Source: Marinobacterium sediminicola
GTDB lineage: Bacteria > Pseudomonadota > Gammaproteobacteria > Pseudomonadales > Balneatricaceae
DNA length: 64,000 nucleotides
Assembly: GCF_022343685.1 (NCBI RefSeq)
Contig: NZ_CP092123.1
Location: forward strand, 992,001 to 1,056,000
Reading direction: 5' to 3'
In this document: positions 1-9,210 of the stretch, piece by piece
How positions within the stretch are numbered: the first letter of the stretch is position 1
How the letters are laid out: each line of letters starts with the position of its first letter
Notes under the pieces: model-generated
The model's database searches: none
Seen by the model: the letters and a program-made list of their open reading frames with translations, nothing else
Told to the model about the DNA's origin: nothing
Made by a program: the position numbers and the translations under genes

Positions 1-1
1 G

Positions 2-793
2 ACCGAGCAGGATGATCGCAATGGCGTGTCTGGTTATGACGCCAACACCGGTGGTCTGGTCATCGGTCTGGACAGCGAGATCAACGACACAACCCGCCTG
101 GGTGTGGCCTTCGCCTACGCCACCACCAACGTGGACGGCAACTCGTCAATTGCGCCGCACAATCTGGATATCGACAGCTATCAGTTGATCGGTTACGGCT
201 CTCGCTCGCTGGATGAAAACACGGATCTGACCTTCCAGGTCGACTTCGGCCAGAACCAGAACGAAGGCAAGCGTCAGATCGCCTTCACCAGCAGCGTTGC
301 GGACTCCGACTATGACAGCTACTCGGCCCATTTGGGCATGGGGATTGTCCGTGGCTACGCCATCAACGACACCAGCCGTGCAACGGCAACCCTTAAGGCT
401 GACTACACCTGGATCAAGGATGAGTCCTACACCGAGACGGGTGCGGGCCTGCTGAACCTGGATGTGGACAGCAATACCACCGAAGCGCTGGTTGCGGGTG
501 TTGAAGGTCAGCTGATTCATACCCTGAATCCGACCACCGACCTCACCGCCAAGCTGGGTGTGGGCTATGACCTGATCAATGAACAGGCCAGCATCACTTC
601 CGCCTTTGCCGGCGCGCCGGGTGCACAGTTCATCACTAAGGGTATCGATCCCAATCCCTGGATCGGTAATGTCGGCCTGGGCCTGCTCCACACCACGGAG
701 AGCGGTGCCGAAATCAGTGCTGACTACAACGCCGAATACCGCTCGGACTACCTGAGTCATACCGCTTCACTGAAGCTGCGTATGGCATTCTAA
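2..793 (+). CDS. Autotransporter-type outer-membrane beta-barrel protein, C-terminal part (5' truncated by window)
   Basis: The reading frame is open from the first bases of the window, so the true start lies upstream. About 264 residues are visible. They show alternating polar/hydrophobic strands separated by Asp/Asn/Gly-rich turns, with recurrent tyrosines, and the chain ends in Leu-Arg-Met-Ala-Phe; a terminal aromatic residue is typical of proteins folded by the BAM complex. This is the pattern of an autotransporter beta-domain, which inserts in the outer membrane and carries or exports an N-terminal passenger. The passenger is not visible, so its function is unknown. A terminator that probably belonged to this gene now lies at 2005-2035, beyond the inserted IS110 element. 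A general beta-barrel outer-membrane protein is the alternative. Confidence 0.7.
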   Translation, partial: TEQDDRNGVSGYDANTGGLVIGLDSEINDTTRLGVAFAYATTNVDGNSSIAPHNLDIDSYQLIGYGSRSLDENTDLTFQVDFGQNQNEGKRQIAFTSSVADSDYDSYSAHLGMGIVRGYAINDTSRATATLKADYTWIKDESYTETGAGLLNLDVDSNTTEALVAGVEGQLIHTLNPTTDLTAKLGVGYDLINEQASITSAFAGAPGAQFITKGIDPNPWIGNVGLGLLHTTESGAEISADYNAEYRSDYLSHTASLKLRMAF

Positions 794-839
794 TGTCATA
801 AAGCGGTTGTATGGATAATTCCGTGTGTTTTCCGGGTAA

Positions 840-1966
<1,127 letters not shown>

Positions 1967-2004
1967 TTATTTATGCTGGACACCACAGTCACTTGTTAGG
2001 ATGA

Positions 2005-2035
2005 AGGTCATGAGCAGTGCTCATGGCCTTTTTTA
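2005..2035 (+). terminator. Rho-independent terminator, separated from its gene by IS110
   Basis: AGG-T-CATGAGCA pairs with TGCTCATG-G-CCT around a one-base loop and is followed by a run of T. It probably ended transcription of the outer-membrane protein gene before IS110 copy 1 landed between them. Confidence 0.65.
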
Positions 2036-2057
2036 TTCATGGAACGACGTTAATGTG

Positions 2058-2906
2058 ATGATAAATGCAGCTGTTGAAAGCCGCTTTTGGCGATACCTGT
2101 TATGGGGAATAGCGGCTGTTATGCTTTCGGCCTGCACCAGTATTCCTTCCCCTGAAGAGCGCATAAGCCACGCAGCTCATTTGGCTGCTCAACACGGGTG
2201 GTCAAGGTTTGTTATACAGGCAGGTATTTTTGAGTTAACGGGGTATGCTCCGAACCATGCAAGAGGAAATGAGCAGCTTCGTATCTACATTGAGGGGGAT
2301 GGACTTGCCTGGGTGAGTCGCAGCCGTCCTTCGTCCAATCCGACACCGGTAAATCCAATGGCATTGCAACTGGCACTGTCCGACCCCACAACTGAGGTCA
2401 TATATCTGGCCAGACCTTGCCAATACACTCCAGGCATAGACTGTTCTTCTCGTTACTGGTTAGGAGAGCGTTTTTCTCCCGAGGTTATTCACTCTTACAA
2501 CCTGGCGTTGGACGAACTCAAGCGGCGCCAGGGCGCCCAGTCGCTTACCTTAATCGGATATTCGGGAGGAGGAGCCATTGCTGCGCTGCTGGCGGCAAGG
2601 AGGCAGGATGTTGATGGGTTGGTGACTGTTGCCGGAAATCTGGATACCGAGTACTGGACTCGATACCATCGAATAACTCCATTACAGGGTTCGCTCAACC
2701 CCGCTGACGAAGTTCAAGTATTGAAGCATGTGCGCCAATGGCACTTCGTGGGTAGTGATGATCAGATTATCCCACCGACCATGGTGCAGCAGTTTGTTGA
2801 CCGTTTCCCAGGTAGTATGAAACCCGGTTTTGAAATAGTTCCAGGTTACAGTCACCATTGCTGTTGGGATAAAAACTGGCCAGCACTTTTGAGAAATGTT
2901 CGATGA
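2058..2906 (+). CDS. Lipoprotein alpha/beta hydrolase
   Basis: A 282-residue protein from the chosen ATG, which places a short charged N-terminus before the hydrophobic stretch YLLWGIAAVML and the lipobox Leu-Ser-Ala-Cys. It is therefore exported and lipid-anchored. The nucleophile elbow is LIGYSGGGAIAALLAARR (G-Y-S-G-G). An acidic residue follows in FVGSDDQIIPP and a histidine in GYSHHCCW, giving a complete Ser-Asp-His set. The reading frame is open upstream into the IS110 transposase, but no start there gives a signal sequence; the ATG at 2010 lies in the terminator stem. The substrate is unknown. It sits alone, convergent with the group II intron. Confidence 0.75.
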   Translation: MINAAVESRFWRYLLWGIAAVMLSACTSIPSPEERISHAAHLAAQHGWSRFVIQAGIFELTGYAPNHARGNEQLRIYIEGDGLAWVSRSRPSSNPTPVNPMALQLALSDPTTEVIYLARPCQYTPGIDCSSRYWLGERFSPEVIHSYNLALDELKRRQGAQSLTLIGYSGGGAIAALLAARRQDVDGLVTVAGNLDTEYWTRYHRITPLQGSLNPADEVQVLKHVRQWHFVGSDDQIIPPTMVQQFVDRFPGSMKPGFEIVPGYSHHCCWDKNWPALLRNVR

Positions 2907-2912
2907 AACTGC

Positions 2913-2947
2913 TGGAGCGGGTGAAGGGAATCGAACCCTCGTCTTAA
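2913..2947 (-). tRNA. 3' exon of a tRNA-Gly gene split by a group II intron
   Basis: On the minus strand this holds the end of the anticodon stem, a 4-nt variable loop, the T-arm (GAGGG-TTCGATT-CCCTT), the acceptor strand CACCCGC, discriminator T and an encoded CCA. The acceptor strand pairs perfectly with GCGGGTG of the 5' exon at 5534-5572. The joined tRNA body would be 71 nt, the same length as the intact tRNA-Gly at 4700-4773. Confidence 0.85.
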
Positions 2948-3022
2948 GTCGGGTAGGAAGATGACCTCACGGTCATCCTCCCCCCTAAGAACCGGACGTG
3001 CAAGTTTCCCTGCATCCGGCTC
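2948..3022 (-). ncRNA. Group II intron domains V and VI
   Basis: Domain V (2989-3022) is a 34-nt hairpin starting GAGCCGG and ending CCGGTTC around GGGAAACT, the catalytic core. Domain VI (2949-2985) is a hairpin GGATGACC-GTGA-GGTCATC with the likely bulged branch-point A seven bases from the intron end. Confidence 0.9.
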
Positions 3023-3031
3023 AAGCAGCCG

Positions 3032-4675
3032 TTAAGCCTGACCTTTCAGCCAAGCCGGCGGCCATGTCGTGCAGCCTCTAGCATGAACTTGTTTGTGGCA
3101 GTTCATGTGTAGAAGCACCAGATTTGCGTCTTCATCGCCTCCTCCGAGACTCTTCCAGACTTTATGGTGTATATCCCATGTGGTCTGTTGAGTGATCAGT
3201 TCTTGGCAAATCGGACATTTTCCCTTTTGGGCCAACCAAATGCGGTTTATCTTGGCTTTGGCCTGCTCGATCATGTTCCGTTTGACCCTGTTTTCGAAGT
3301 AAACCTCGTCGGCAGGATCATAGGGGTTGGCATCGGACCGGATCTTTAGGTGCCTGTTGCACCGGATCCGCGATAACCTGAACAGTTCGAGCCCTCGACT
3401 GACAAACACCCAATCCCGGCTTTTGATGCGCGACCAATATCGCCGCTTGATCCATCTTCGGCCTTTGTTTGGGTGTCTTCTTTGCGCCCAGCGCCAGAGC
3501 AGGTACCAGATTTTGTGGTCCACCTGGTTGAACGTACGTGTAGCACTGACGTGCTTGTGGTACATCCCCCAGCCCCTGATAACAGGGATCAGTTTAGAGA
3601 TCAGTACATCTTGGGACGAAGCCCGATGAGTTCTGACCACATCTCTGACATTTGCGTAGAACCTTTTCTGGTTTTTCTGTGAGGGCGTCATACGCCATTT
3701 GCCTTTGAGCTTTCTGAACGTCCAACCCAGGAAATCAAACCCGTCATTGATATGGGTTATTTTGGTTTTCTGCTCTGACAACTCCAGTCCACGTTCAGCC
3801 AAGAAGTTACGGATCAGGCGCTTGGCCGTTTCCAAAGTCTCTGGATCGGTGGCTGTGACGACAAAGTCATCGGCATAGCGAATGAAATTTACTTTCCGGC
3901 GTCTCGGGAAATGCTTCTTGAGCATTCCTTCCATACCGTCCAGTGCCAGGTTTGCCAACACGGGTGAGATAATTCCTCCCTGTGGCGTTCCCGAGTCAGT
4001 TGGGAAAAGTTTACGCAGTTCGACAAAACCAGCTTTGAGCCATTGCTTCAGCACGGGCCGCTCCAACGGCACATGATTCAGCAACCACTCGTGACTGATG
4101 TTATCGAAGCATCCTTTAATATCACCTTCCAGAATCCACTGTGGGGAGTTTTGACGAGATAGTGCATTGCAGCACTGTGCCATCGCATCCTGAGTGGATC
4201 TATGTGGGCGAAACCCATAGGAATTTCCATCCCCCGTTGTTTCCGATACGGGCTCTAGCGCCAGCAGGTATAGAGCCTGCATAGCACGATCACCCATAGT
4301 TGGAATACCGAGTGGCCGTTTACCGCCATTGGCTTTAGGGATATGGATTCTGCGTAGGGGCTTGGCTTTGTAGTCTCTTGTTGAGAGGTTACTTAGCGCA
4401 AGCATTTTGGCTTTAGGCGTGGACCACACAACCCCATCAATACCAGGGGTCTTGCTGCCTCTATTTTCGGTTACTCGTTTGATGGCTAACGCCTTCGCAC
4501 TCGTTGACCGTGTCAAAAGGCGTTGGAGCTGTTTGACCTTACGCCAGTTGCACTCCATGGTCGCCTTTGCTATTCGGACTTGCAATCTCCTGACCCGAAT
4601 GATGACAGATCGCCACTCCGTAGAGTGCCATTCTGACCACTGGGGGGAGACGACATCACGATTACTCGCGTCCAT
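3032..4675 (-). CDS. ltrA: Group II intron reverse transcriptase/maturase with HNH endonuclease
   Basis: A 547-residue protein. The ATG at 4675 is preceded by GGAGG five bases upstream, so it is preferred to the GTG four codons earlier. RT blocks are clear: the RPLGIPT region, GFRPHRSTQDA, EGDIKGCFDNISHEWLL, GTPQGGIISPVLANLALDG and the active-site YADD near residues 267-270. A thumb/maturase region follows (FLGWTFRK through GWGMYHKH). The C-terminus is an HNH nuclease: two CxxC-type cysteine pairs around WDIHHKVWKSLGGGDEDANL and the last His-Ala-Arg. It promotes splicing of its own intron and target-primed mobility. The frame is intact, so the intron may be mobile. It ends ten bases before domain V. 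Confidence 0.95.
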   Translation of the reverse strand: MDASNRDVVSPQWSEWHSTEWRSVIIRVRRLQVRIAKATMECNWRKVKQLQRLLTRSTSAKALAIKRVTENRGSKTPGIDGVVWSTPKAKMLALSNLSTRDYKAKPLRRIHIPKANGGKRPLGIPTMGDRAMQALYLLALEPVSETTGDGNSYGFRPHRSTQDAMAQCCNALSRQNSPQWILEGDIKGCFDNISHEWLLNHVPLERPVLKQWLKAGFVELRKLFPTDSGTPQGGIISPVLANLALDGMEGMLKKHFPRRRKVNFIRYADDFVVTATDPETLETAKRLIRNFLAERGLELSEQKTKITHINDGFDFLGWTFRKLKGKWRMTPSQKNQKRFYANVRDVVRTHRASSQDVLISKLIPVIRGWGMYHKHVSATRTFNQVDHKIWYLLWRWAQRRHPNKGRRWIKRRYWSRIKSRDWVFVSRGLELFRLSRIRCNRHLKIRSDANPYDPADEVYFENRVKRNMIEQAKAKINRIWLAQKGKCPICQELITQQTTWDIHHKVWKSLGGGDEDANLVLLHMNCHKQVHARGCTTWPPAWLKGQA

Positions 4676-4699
4676 ATCTGCCTCCACTTATTTAGGAAG

Positions 4700-4773
4700 T
4701 GGAGCGGGCGAGGGGAATCGAACCCCCGTACCTTGGTTGGGAACCAAGTGCTCTACCATTGAGCTACGCCCGC
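4700..4773 (-). tRNA. tRNA-Gly(CCC), intact, lying inside the group II intron
   Basis: A full cloverleaf can be drawn: acceptor GCGGGCG/CGCCCGC, D-arm GCTC-AATGGTA-GAGC, anticodon arm CTTGG-TTCCCAA-CCAAG (anticodon CCC), variable GTAC, T-arm GGGGG-TTCGATT-CCCCT, discriminator T and encoded CCA. It ends about 25 bases before the maturase start codon and lies between the intron 5' RNA domains and the maturase gene. Its sequence differs from the split tRNA-Gly, so it is not a simple duplication of it. Confidence 0.93.
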
Positions 4774-5533
4774 TCATGGGAATACCCATGAAGGCAAACA
4801 TTTCACCCAAATGGGCGTCATGATTGCCCATTTGGGTTCTTTGATTTGCAGAGTCTGTCTAGCAACAGACCACCAAGCGGAAGTCAGCACCCTTTCAGGT
4901 TGGGGCAATCATTGCATCCCCTATCCGCACCATTACAGCACGGCATTCGCTTTTTCCGCCATCCTTTAACCGCTACCACTTCGCAGCCCCTTGCGGTTCG
5001 CTAGTCTCAAGGACATGGTATCGGTCTTACCCTGTTCCGTGTAAGTAACACGGGCTGAGAGGGTTCCATCTTAACGCCGGTGGTTATTTTGCCAACGTAG
5101 AGCAACCAAGCAGTGCTCTAACCAACCACTCCCCAGAGGGGATGGGCCACTTATCCGCGTAAGCCCATTCAGCTTGACGACGCTTCGATAATGGTTCGCT
5201 TGCGCTAACCCTTCAGCTCAACCTAGCATCTCACCTGCTTGCGGAAGCAAGATCCTGCTTTGGCCCTCACGGACCTTAGCAGACCCGTGAGGGTGATTAC
5301 ATTGTCAGAGCGCTTAGTACCCGGCAGTTACCCGCCACGCACCGCTCCTAGGTTACGGATGGTCGGACATCCGGTCCTCTACGGGTACAAGACCCGCCGG
5401 ACAATTACTTACACGGCTTACACCGTGGAAAGGACTCAGCACGAAGGTTGAGACCACATTTGGATTGCTATTTTCCTCACGCTAACAATGCGTGGTGAGG
5501 AGGCTAGCTACCTCCACGACTCTCAGGTCGCAC
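4774..5533 (-). ncRNA. Group II intron 5' RNA (domains I-III and start of IV)
   Basis: No protein is encoded here. The stretch holds many strong hairpins, including the EBS1 loop at about 5100-5120 (AGAGCA-CTGCTTGGT-TGCTCT on the minus strand). Near 4809-4842 a long inverted repeat ACCCAAATGGGC/GCCCATTTGGGT precedes the embedded tRNA. Short reading frames on the plus strand here are not real genes. Confidence 0.8.
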
Positions 5534-5572
5534 GCTTGGGAAGCTTCTGCTCTACCATTGAGCTACACCCGC
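5534..5572 (-). tRNA. 5' exon of the intron-split tRNA-Gly(CCC)
   Basis: On the minus strand: acceptor GCGGGTG, TA, D-arm GCTC-AATGGTA-GAGC, A, anticodon strand GAAGC, loop TTCCCAA (anticodon CCC) and the first two bases of the 3' anticodon strand. The group II intron starts at the next base. After joining, four of five anticodon-stem pairs form and the outermost is a G-A mismatch. Confidence 0.87.
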
Positions 5573-5614
5573 GAAGGACCCCAGACTACCACGATCAGGG
5601 CTGAGGTACAGCCT

Positions 5615-7009
5615 TTACGTTCGGCCGTACCGATCCTCGAAGCGCTCGATATCCTCTTCATCCAGACGTTCACCGGACTGCACTTCCAGAATCAGCAGTT
5701 CCTGATCGGTGGCGTTTTGCAGCCGATGCCGTTCGCCGCGAGCGATAAAGGTGGACGCGTTAGCCCCCAGATCGAAACACTGATCGCTCCGTGTGATCCT
5801 GGCGGTGCCGGACAGCACGATCCAATGCTCGGTACGATGCTCATGACGTTGCAGGGATAGAGACTCGCCCGGTTTGATGTGCAGGATCTTGACCTTGAAC
5901 CCCAGCCCTTCCGACAGCACTTCGTGCCAGCCCCAGGGGCGATAAACACGTGGATGCAGTCGCAACTCACGTCGCTGCTGATCATTGAGTCGCTGCAGCA
6001 GCGGGGCAAGACGGTCCATATGATCACGGTTGGCCAGTAACAGAGCATCCGGTGTATCCACTACAAGTAGCCGGTCAAGGCCGACCCCGGCGATCAATCT
6101 CTTGTCACCAAATACCAGCGTATCTGCACAGCCTTCCAGCAGGGTGTCACCCAGCTTTAAGCAGCCACGCTCATCAGACTGATGATCGTGAAGTTTGGCC
6201 AGTGCTTCCCAGCTGCCCAGGTCCTGCCAGTCGGCATCAAGGCGGGTGCAGTGGCGATGGGATTCGTGTTCCAGAACGGCGTAGTCAATGGAGATCGACG
6301 GTGACTGCCGAAATGCATCAGGTTGAACACGAATGAAATCAAGATCGCGCTGTTTCTGTTGCCAGGCACGGCGGCAGGCGTCGTGCAATGCAGGCTGGCA
6401 CTGCTGCACAGCGTTCAGCCAACGGTCAGCGCGACACAGCAGCAACCCGGAGTTCCACAGGGCTCCTGCGCTGATCAGCTCGGCAGCAGTGTCCACATCC
6501 GGTTTTTCCACAAAGCGTTCCACCCGACCATCTGTTTGCGCCAGTATATAACCGTAGCCGGTTTCCGGACGGCAGGGGGGGAGGCCAAAGACGCAGAAAG
6601 CGCCTTCATGTGCGGCGCTCGTAGCGCTATCAACCGCTTTGGCAAGCGCTTCAATCGGCCTGATACGCTGGTCAGCCGGGAGGACCAGCAGCAATTCATC
6701 CGCCGCACCGTTTTCGGTGCAGGCCAACGCGGCAAGCGTGAGCGACGCGGCGGTGTTGCGACCTTCCGGCTCCAGAATGATTTGGCCTTCAAGACCGCTT
6801 TCCTGCAGTTGTTGGGCAAGCAGAAAACGGTGCTCATCCTGGCCAATCAGTAGCGCAGGCCGATGGCACAGTTGGGCGGCTCTTTGCAGACACTGTTGCA
6901 GCAGCGATGCCTGGCTCCCGTCCAGAGTCAGAAACTGTTTCGGATAGTGCTGGCGCGAAAGGGGCCAGAGGCGACTGCCGGTTCCACCGGCCAGAATGAC
7001 GGCTTGCAT
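5615..7009 (-). CDS. manC: Mannose-1-phosphate guanylyltransferase / mannose-6-phosphate isomerase (bifunctional, type II PMI)
   Basis: 464 residues, the usual length of AlgA/ManC/CpsB enzymes. The N-terminal nucleotidyltransferase starts with ILAGGTGSRLWPLSRQHYPKQF, the GTP-binding signature, and continues with FVEKPD, NSGLLLCRAD and WQDLGSWEAL. The C-terminal cupin-type isomerase domain has YRPWGWHEVL, the metal-binding LSLQRHEHRTEHWIVLSGTA and FIARGERHRLQN. It makes GDP-mannose from mannose 6-phosphate (with phosphomannomutase) for cell-surface polysaccharide or alginate-like exopolymer. It is a single gene whose 3' end faces the split tRNA-Gly; no polysaccharide operon is adjacent, so the polymer is unknown. 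Confidence 0.93.
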   Translation of the reverse strand: MQAVILAGGTGSRLWPLSRQHYPKQFLTLDGSQASLLQQCLQRAAQLCHRPALLIGQDEHRFLLAQQLQESGLEGQIILEPEGRNTAASLTLAALACTENGAADELLLVLPADQRIRPIEALAKAVDSATSAAHEGAFCVFGLPPCRPETGYGYILAQTDGRVERFVEKPDVDTAAELISAGALWNSGLLLCRADRWLNAVQQCQPALHDACRRAWQQKQRDLDFIRVQPDAFRQSPSISIDYAVLEHESHRHCTRLDADWQDLGSWEALAKLHDHQSDERGCLKLGDTLLEGCADTLVFGDKRLIAGVGLDRLLVVDTPDALLLANRDHMDRLAPLLQRLNDQQRRELRLHPRVYRPWGWHEVLSEGLGFKVKILHIKPGESLSLQRHEHRTEHWIVLSGTARITRSDQCFDLGANASTFIARGERHRLQNATDQELLILEVQSGERLDEEDIERFEDRYGRT

Positions 7010-7138
7010 TACGAGGCTCGTATCTGAATTACAAAAGGGAGATTGTACTCCAGAATCAACCGGCTACGGATGAGCGGGTACCGACTGTCTGCTAACATGC
7101 GTCTAAACCCTTGATAACCTTTGCTGTGGATCGAAACG

Positions 7139-8590
7139 ATGACACTGGAAAGCCTGCTTCCCGCCATCCTGGCCTCCTGCCTGGTGGCCCTGTCGGTCTG
7201 GGCCCTGACCCGTTGGCAAGCGTCTGCTACCTTGCAGCAGTTAAAGGTTGCGAATGAGCAGTTGCAGCAACAGGCTGAGCAGCTTCAGGACGAGGCTGAC
7301 ATGCTGCGTGATCAGAGCCTGTCGCTGCAGCAGGAGCAGGGGCAGCTGCAGGTGGAGCTGGGACGGTTGCAGACCCGAGCCGAAGAGCGTGATCAGACCC
7401 TGCAGCAGTACCAGACATGGTGGCAGCAGGAACAGCAGCGTTATCAACAACTGCAGGCTGAATTCCAGCAACTTCAATCCGAACACAGTGCTCTCTCGTC
7501 ACGCCGAGAGCAGCAGGAGCTTCACTTTCGTGAGCAACTCAGGCAGTTGGAGCAGAGCCGTGAACTGCTGAAAAAAGAGTTCGAGCAGCTTGCGGCCGAG
7601 ATTCTTGAACGCAAGGGCAAGGCGTTTACGCAGATGAGTGAGCAAAGTCTGAACCAGCTGCTCAATCCGATCCAGCATGAAATGAAAGGCTTCCGTGAGA
7701 AAGTCGAGCATATTCATTTGCGTGAAACCGAGCAGCGGGTGCAGTTGCGCACCGAACTGCAGAATCTGCAGCAATTGAACAAGGCGATTACAGATCAGGC
7801 CGAAAAGTTGACGACGGCGCTGCAGGGGCAGAAAAAGGTACAGGGCAACTGGGGCGAATTGATGCTGGAGAATGTGCTCGATAATGCGGGCCTGCGACTG
7901 GGTCATGACTATCGGCGTGAGGTCAGCATCAACACCGAGGAGGGACGGCAGCGACCGGACGCGATCGTGTATCTGCCGGGTGACAAGCACCTGATTATTG
8001 ATGCCAAAACCTCTTTGGCCGCTTACACCCGGTATGTCAACGCCGAGCAGGAAAGTGAGCGACAGCAGGCCTTGCGTGAACATGCCCGTGCGGTATCAGA
8101 CCGCATCAAAGAGCTGGCCGAGCGCCGTTACGACAAGTTGCCGGGTCTGAATTCTCCGGAGATCGTGATCATGTTCATTCCGGTGGAATCTGCCTATGTG
8201 GAAGCACTGAAGGCTGATGAAACACTTTACCAGCGAGCCCTGGAGCAGAATGTTCTGGTAGCGACGCCGACCACGTTGCTGACCAGTCTGAACATCGTGC
8301 GTCAGTTGTGGCGTTTTGAGGATCAGAGCCGCCATACCGCCGAGTTGGCGGAGCGGGCCGAGAAGTTTTACAACAAGCTCAACAGCTTTTTGACCAGCAT
8401 GCAGGATGTGGGCAAGAAGCTGGATGGTGCCCGTGCCAGTTACGACAGAGCCTTCGCTCAGCTGTATTCCGGACGGGGCAATTTGATCAAGCAGGCCGCC
8501 GAATTCAAGGACCTGGGCGTGTCCGTGCAGAAAGAGCTGCCGGCAGAACTGGTCGACAAGGCGCGATTGGAGCTGGATAGCGGCGCCTGA
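7139..8590 (+). CDS. rmuC: DNA recombination protein RmuC
   Basis: 483 residues from the ATG at 7139; a TTG six codons upstream is also in frame. One N-terminal membrane segment (about residues 7-24) is followed by a long glutamine-rich coiled coil to about residue 210. Then comes the conserved RmuC nuclease-like core: VQGNWGELMLENVLDNAGL, RPDAIVYLPGDKHLIIDAKTSL, PEIVIMFIPVESAYVEAL and LNIVRQLWRFEDQSRHTAELAERA. RmuC limits recombination at inverted repeats in E. coli and has recently been linked to handling of DNA-protein crosslinks and foreign DNA. It is monocistronic and divergent from manC. Confidence 0.95.
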   Translation: MTLESLLPAILASCLVALSVWALTRWQASATLQQLKVANEQLQQQAEQLQDEADMLRDQSLSLQQEQGQLQVELGRLQTRAEERDQTLQQYQTWWQQEQQRYQQLQAEFQQLQSEHSALSSRREQQELHFREQLRQLEQSRELLKKEFEQLAAEILERKGKAFTQMSEQSLNQLLNPIQHEMKGFREKVEHIHLRETEQRVQLRTELQNLQQLNKAITDQAEKLTTALQGQKKVQGNWGELMLENVLDNAGLRLGHDYRREVSINTEEGRQRPDAIVYLPGDKHLIIDAKTSLAAYTRYVNAEQESERQQALREHARAVSDRIKELAERRYDKLPGLNSPEIVIMFIPVESAYVEALKADETLYQRALEQNVLVATPTTLLTSLNIVRQLWRFEDQSRHTAELAERAEKFYNKLNSFLTSMQDVGKKLDGARASYDRAFAQLYSGRGNLIKQAAEFKDLGVSVQKELPAELVDKARLELDSGA

Positions 8591-8636
8591 AGCACAACAT
8601 TCATCCGGGAGGGGGCCATTCGGCGTGTCGACAGCT

Positions 8637-8957
8637 CTAACCGGCAGCGAGTCTTCTGAGTTTGGAGGCGGCCAAATCGAACGTGACCTCCGGCGGTTTA
8701 TCGGTAGAACGTCGACCCTGAGGGTTAATCGAGGCAAAAGGATGATTCTCGTGCATCCTCCTGCGCTTCTCGTTGTTGGACCGTCGGTCGATCACGGATC
8801 GGCGCCGCTCCAGCCCCTGATGGCGGGCGAACATCTTTTCTTTCCACCAGTGCTCGGCAAGTGTAAAAGTCGATAGCAGGGGGCTTTTGGTCTCGCCGTC
8901 GTCATCAACCCAATAATAGACAATACGGCTGTCGATAAGGTCTTTAACGAGATGCAT
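8637..8957 (-). CDS. Conserved small protein of unknown function
   Basis: 106 residues with AGGAG a few bases before the ATG. The first half (SRIVYYWVDDDGETKSPLLS, then AEHWWKEKMFARHQGLERRRS) looks like a compact fold. It is followed by a strongly basic RRSVIDRRSNNEKRRRMHENH segment. I recall similar small proteins with a VYYW..DDGE opening and an ERRRSVIDRR tract in Pseudomonas and relatives, none with a known job. No signal peptide or membrane segment is seen. The basic tract could bind nucleic acid, but this is a guess. It converges on rmuC with a gap of under 50 bases. Confidence 0.65.
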   Translation of the reverse strand: MHLVKDLIDSRIVYYWVDDDGETKSPLLSTFTLAEHWWKEKMFARHQGLERRRSVIDRRSNNEKRRRMHENHPFASINPQGRRSTDKPPEVTFDLAASKLRRLAAG

Positions 8958-9210
8958 ACATACTCCTGATTATTATTTTTGTATTAGGTCATATCAGCAG
9001 CAGCTCCATTGCTTTGTCTGTAAAAGTAGACACTAGTGTCCATAAATTAATTTATGGATGTTTGAATGTCGAGAACAGTCAAATGATCTACGACAATAGA
9101 AATGTTCTGGAGCACAAGGTTTATTGGCCTGAATCGTTCAACACCGTCTATATGCTTCCAGCGGAGTTTTGGGGGGCCACCGCATGGGCAGTGGCGGTAC
9201 CCAATCGACC
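8958..9210. other. Gap with an IS-end-like repeat and a perfect palindrome
   Basis: No supported gene. At 9015-9038 lies TGTCTG-AAAAGTAGAC-CTA-TG, which matches a stretch at 47765-47788 in 20 of 24 positions and shares AAAAGTAGACACT with the inner terminal repeat of the IS3-family element at 50344-51616. At 9040-9057 there is a perfect 18-base palindrome, CCATAAATTAATTTATGG, which could be an operator or a hairpin. The plus-strand reading frame through here runs into the permease gene on the other strand and is rejected. Confidence 0.4.

Larger units (their letters stand above)
2948..5533 (-). mobile_element. Group II intron (chloroplast-like class) inserted in tRNA-Gly
   Basis: The intron begins on the minus strand with GTGCGA at 5533-5528, the canonical group II 5' end, and finishes ...CCCGAC at 2948. 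A domain I hairpin loop carries GCTTGG (5111-5106), exactly complementary to the last six bases of the 5' exon, CCAAGC; this is the EBS1-IBS1 pairing and confirms the insertion point. Domain V lies at 2989-3022 and domain VI at 2949-2985. The maturase gene sits just before domain V, in domain IV. The encoded protein has an HNH domain and resembles chloroplast-like lineages. An intact tRNA-Gly gene also lies inside domain IV, which is unusual. Confidence 0.9.

Noticed and set aside
4407-4823. Plus-strand reading frame across the maturase start and embedded tRNA
   Set aside because: Antisense to the maturase and the tRNA; no protein features.
5239-5860. Plus-strand reading frames in the intron 5' region
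   Set aside because: They lie in structured intron RNA and run antisense to manC.
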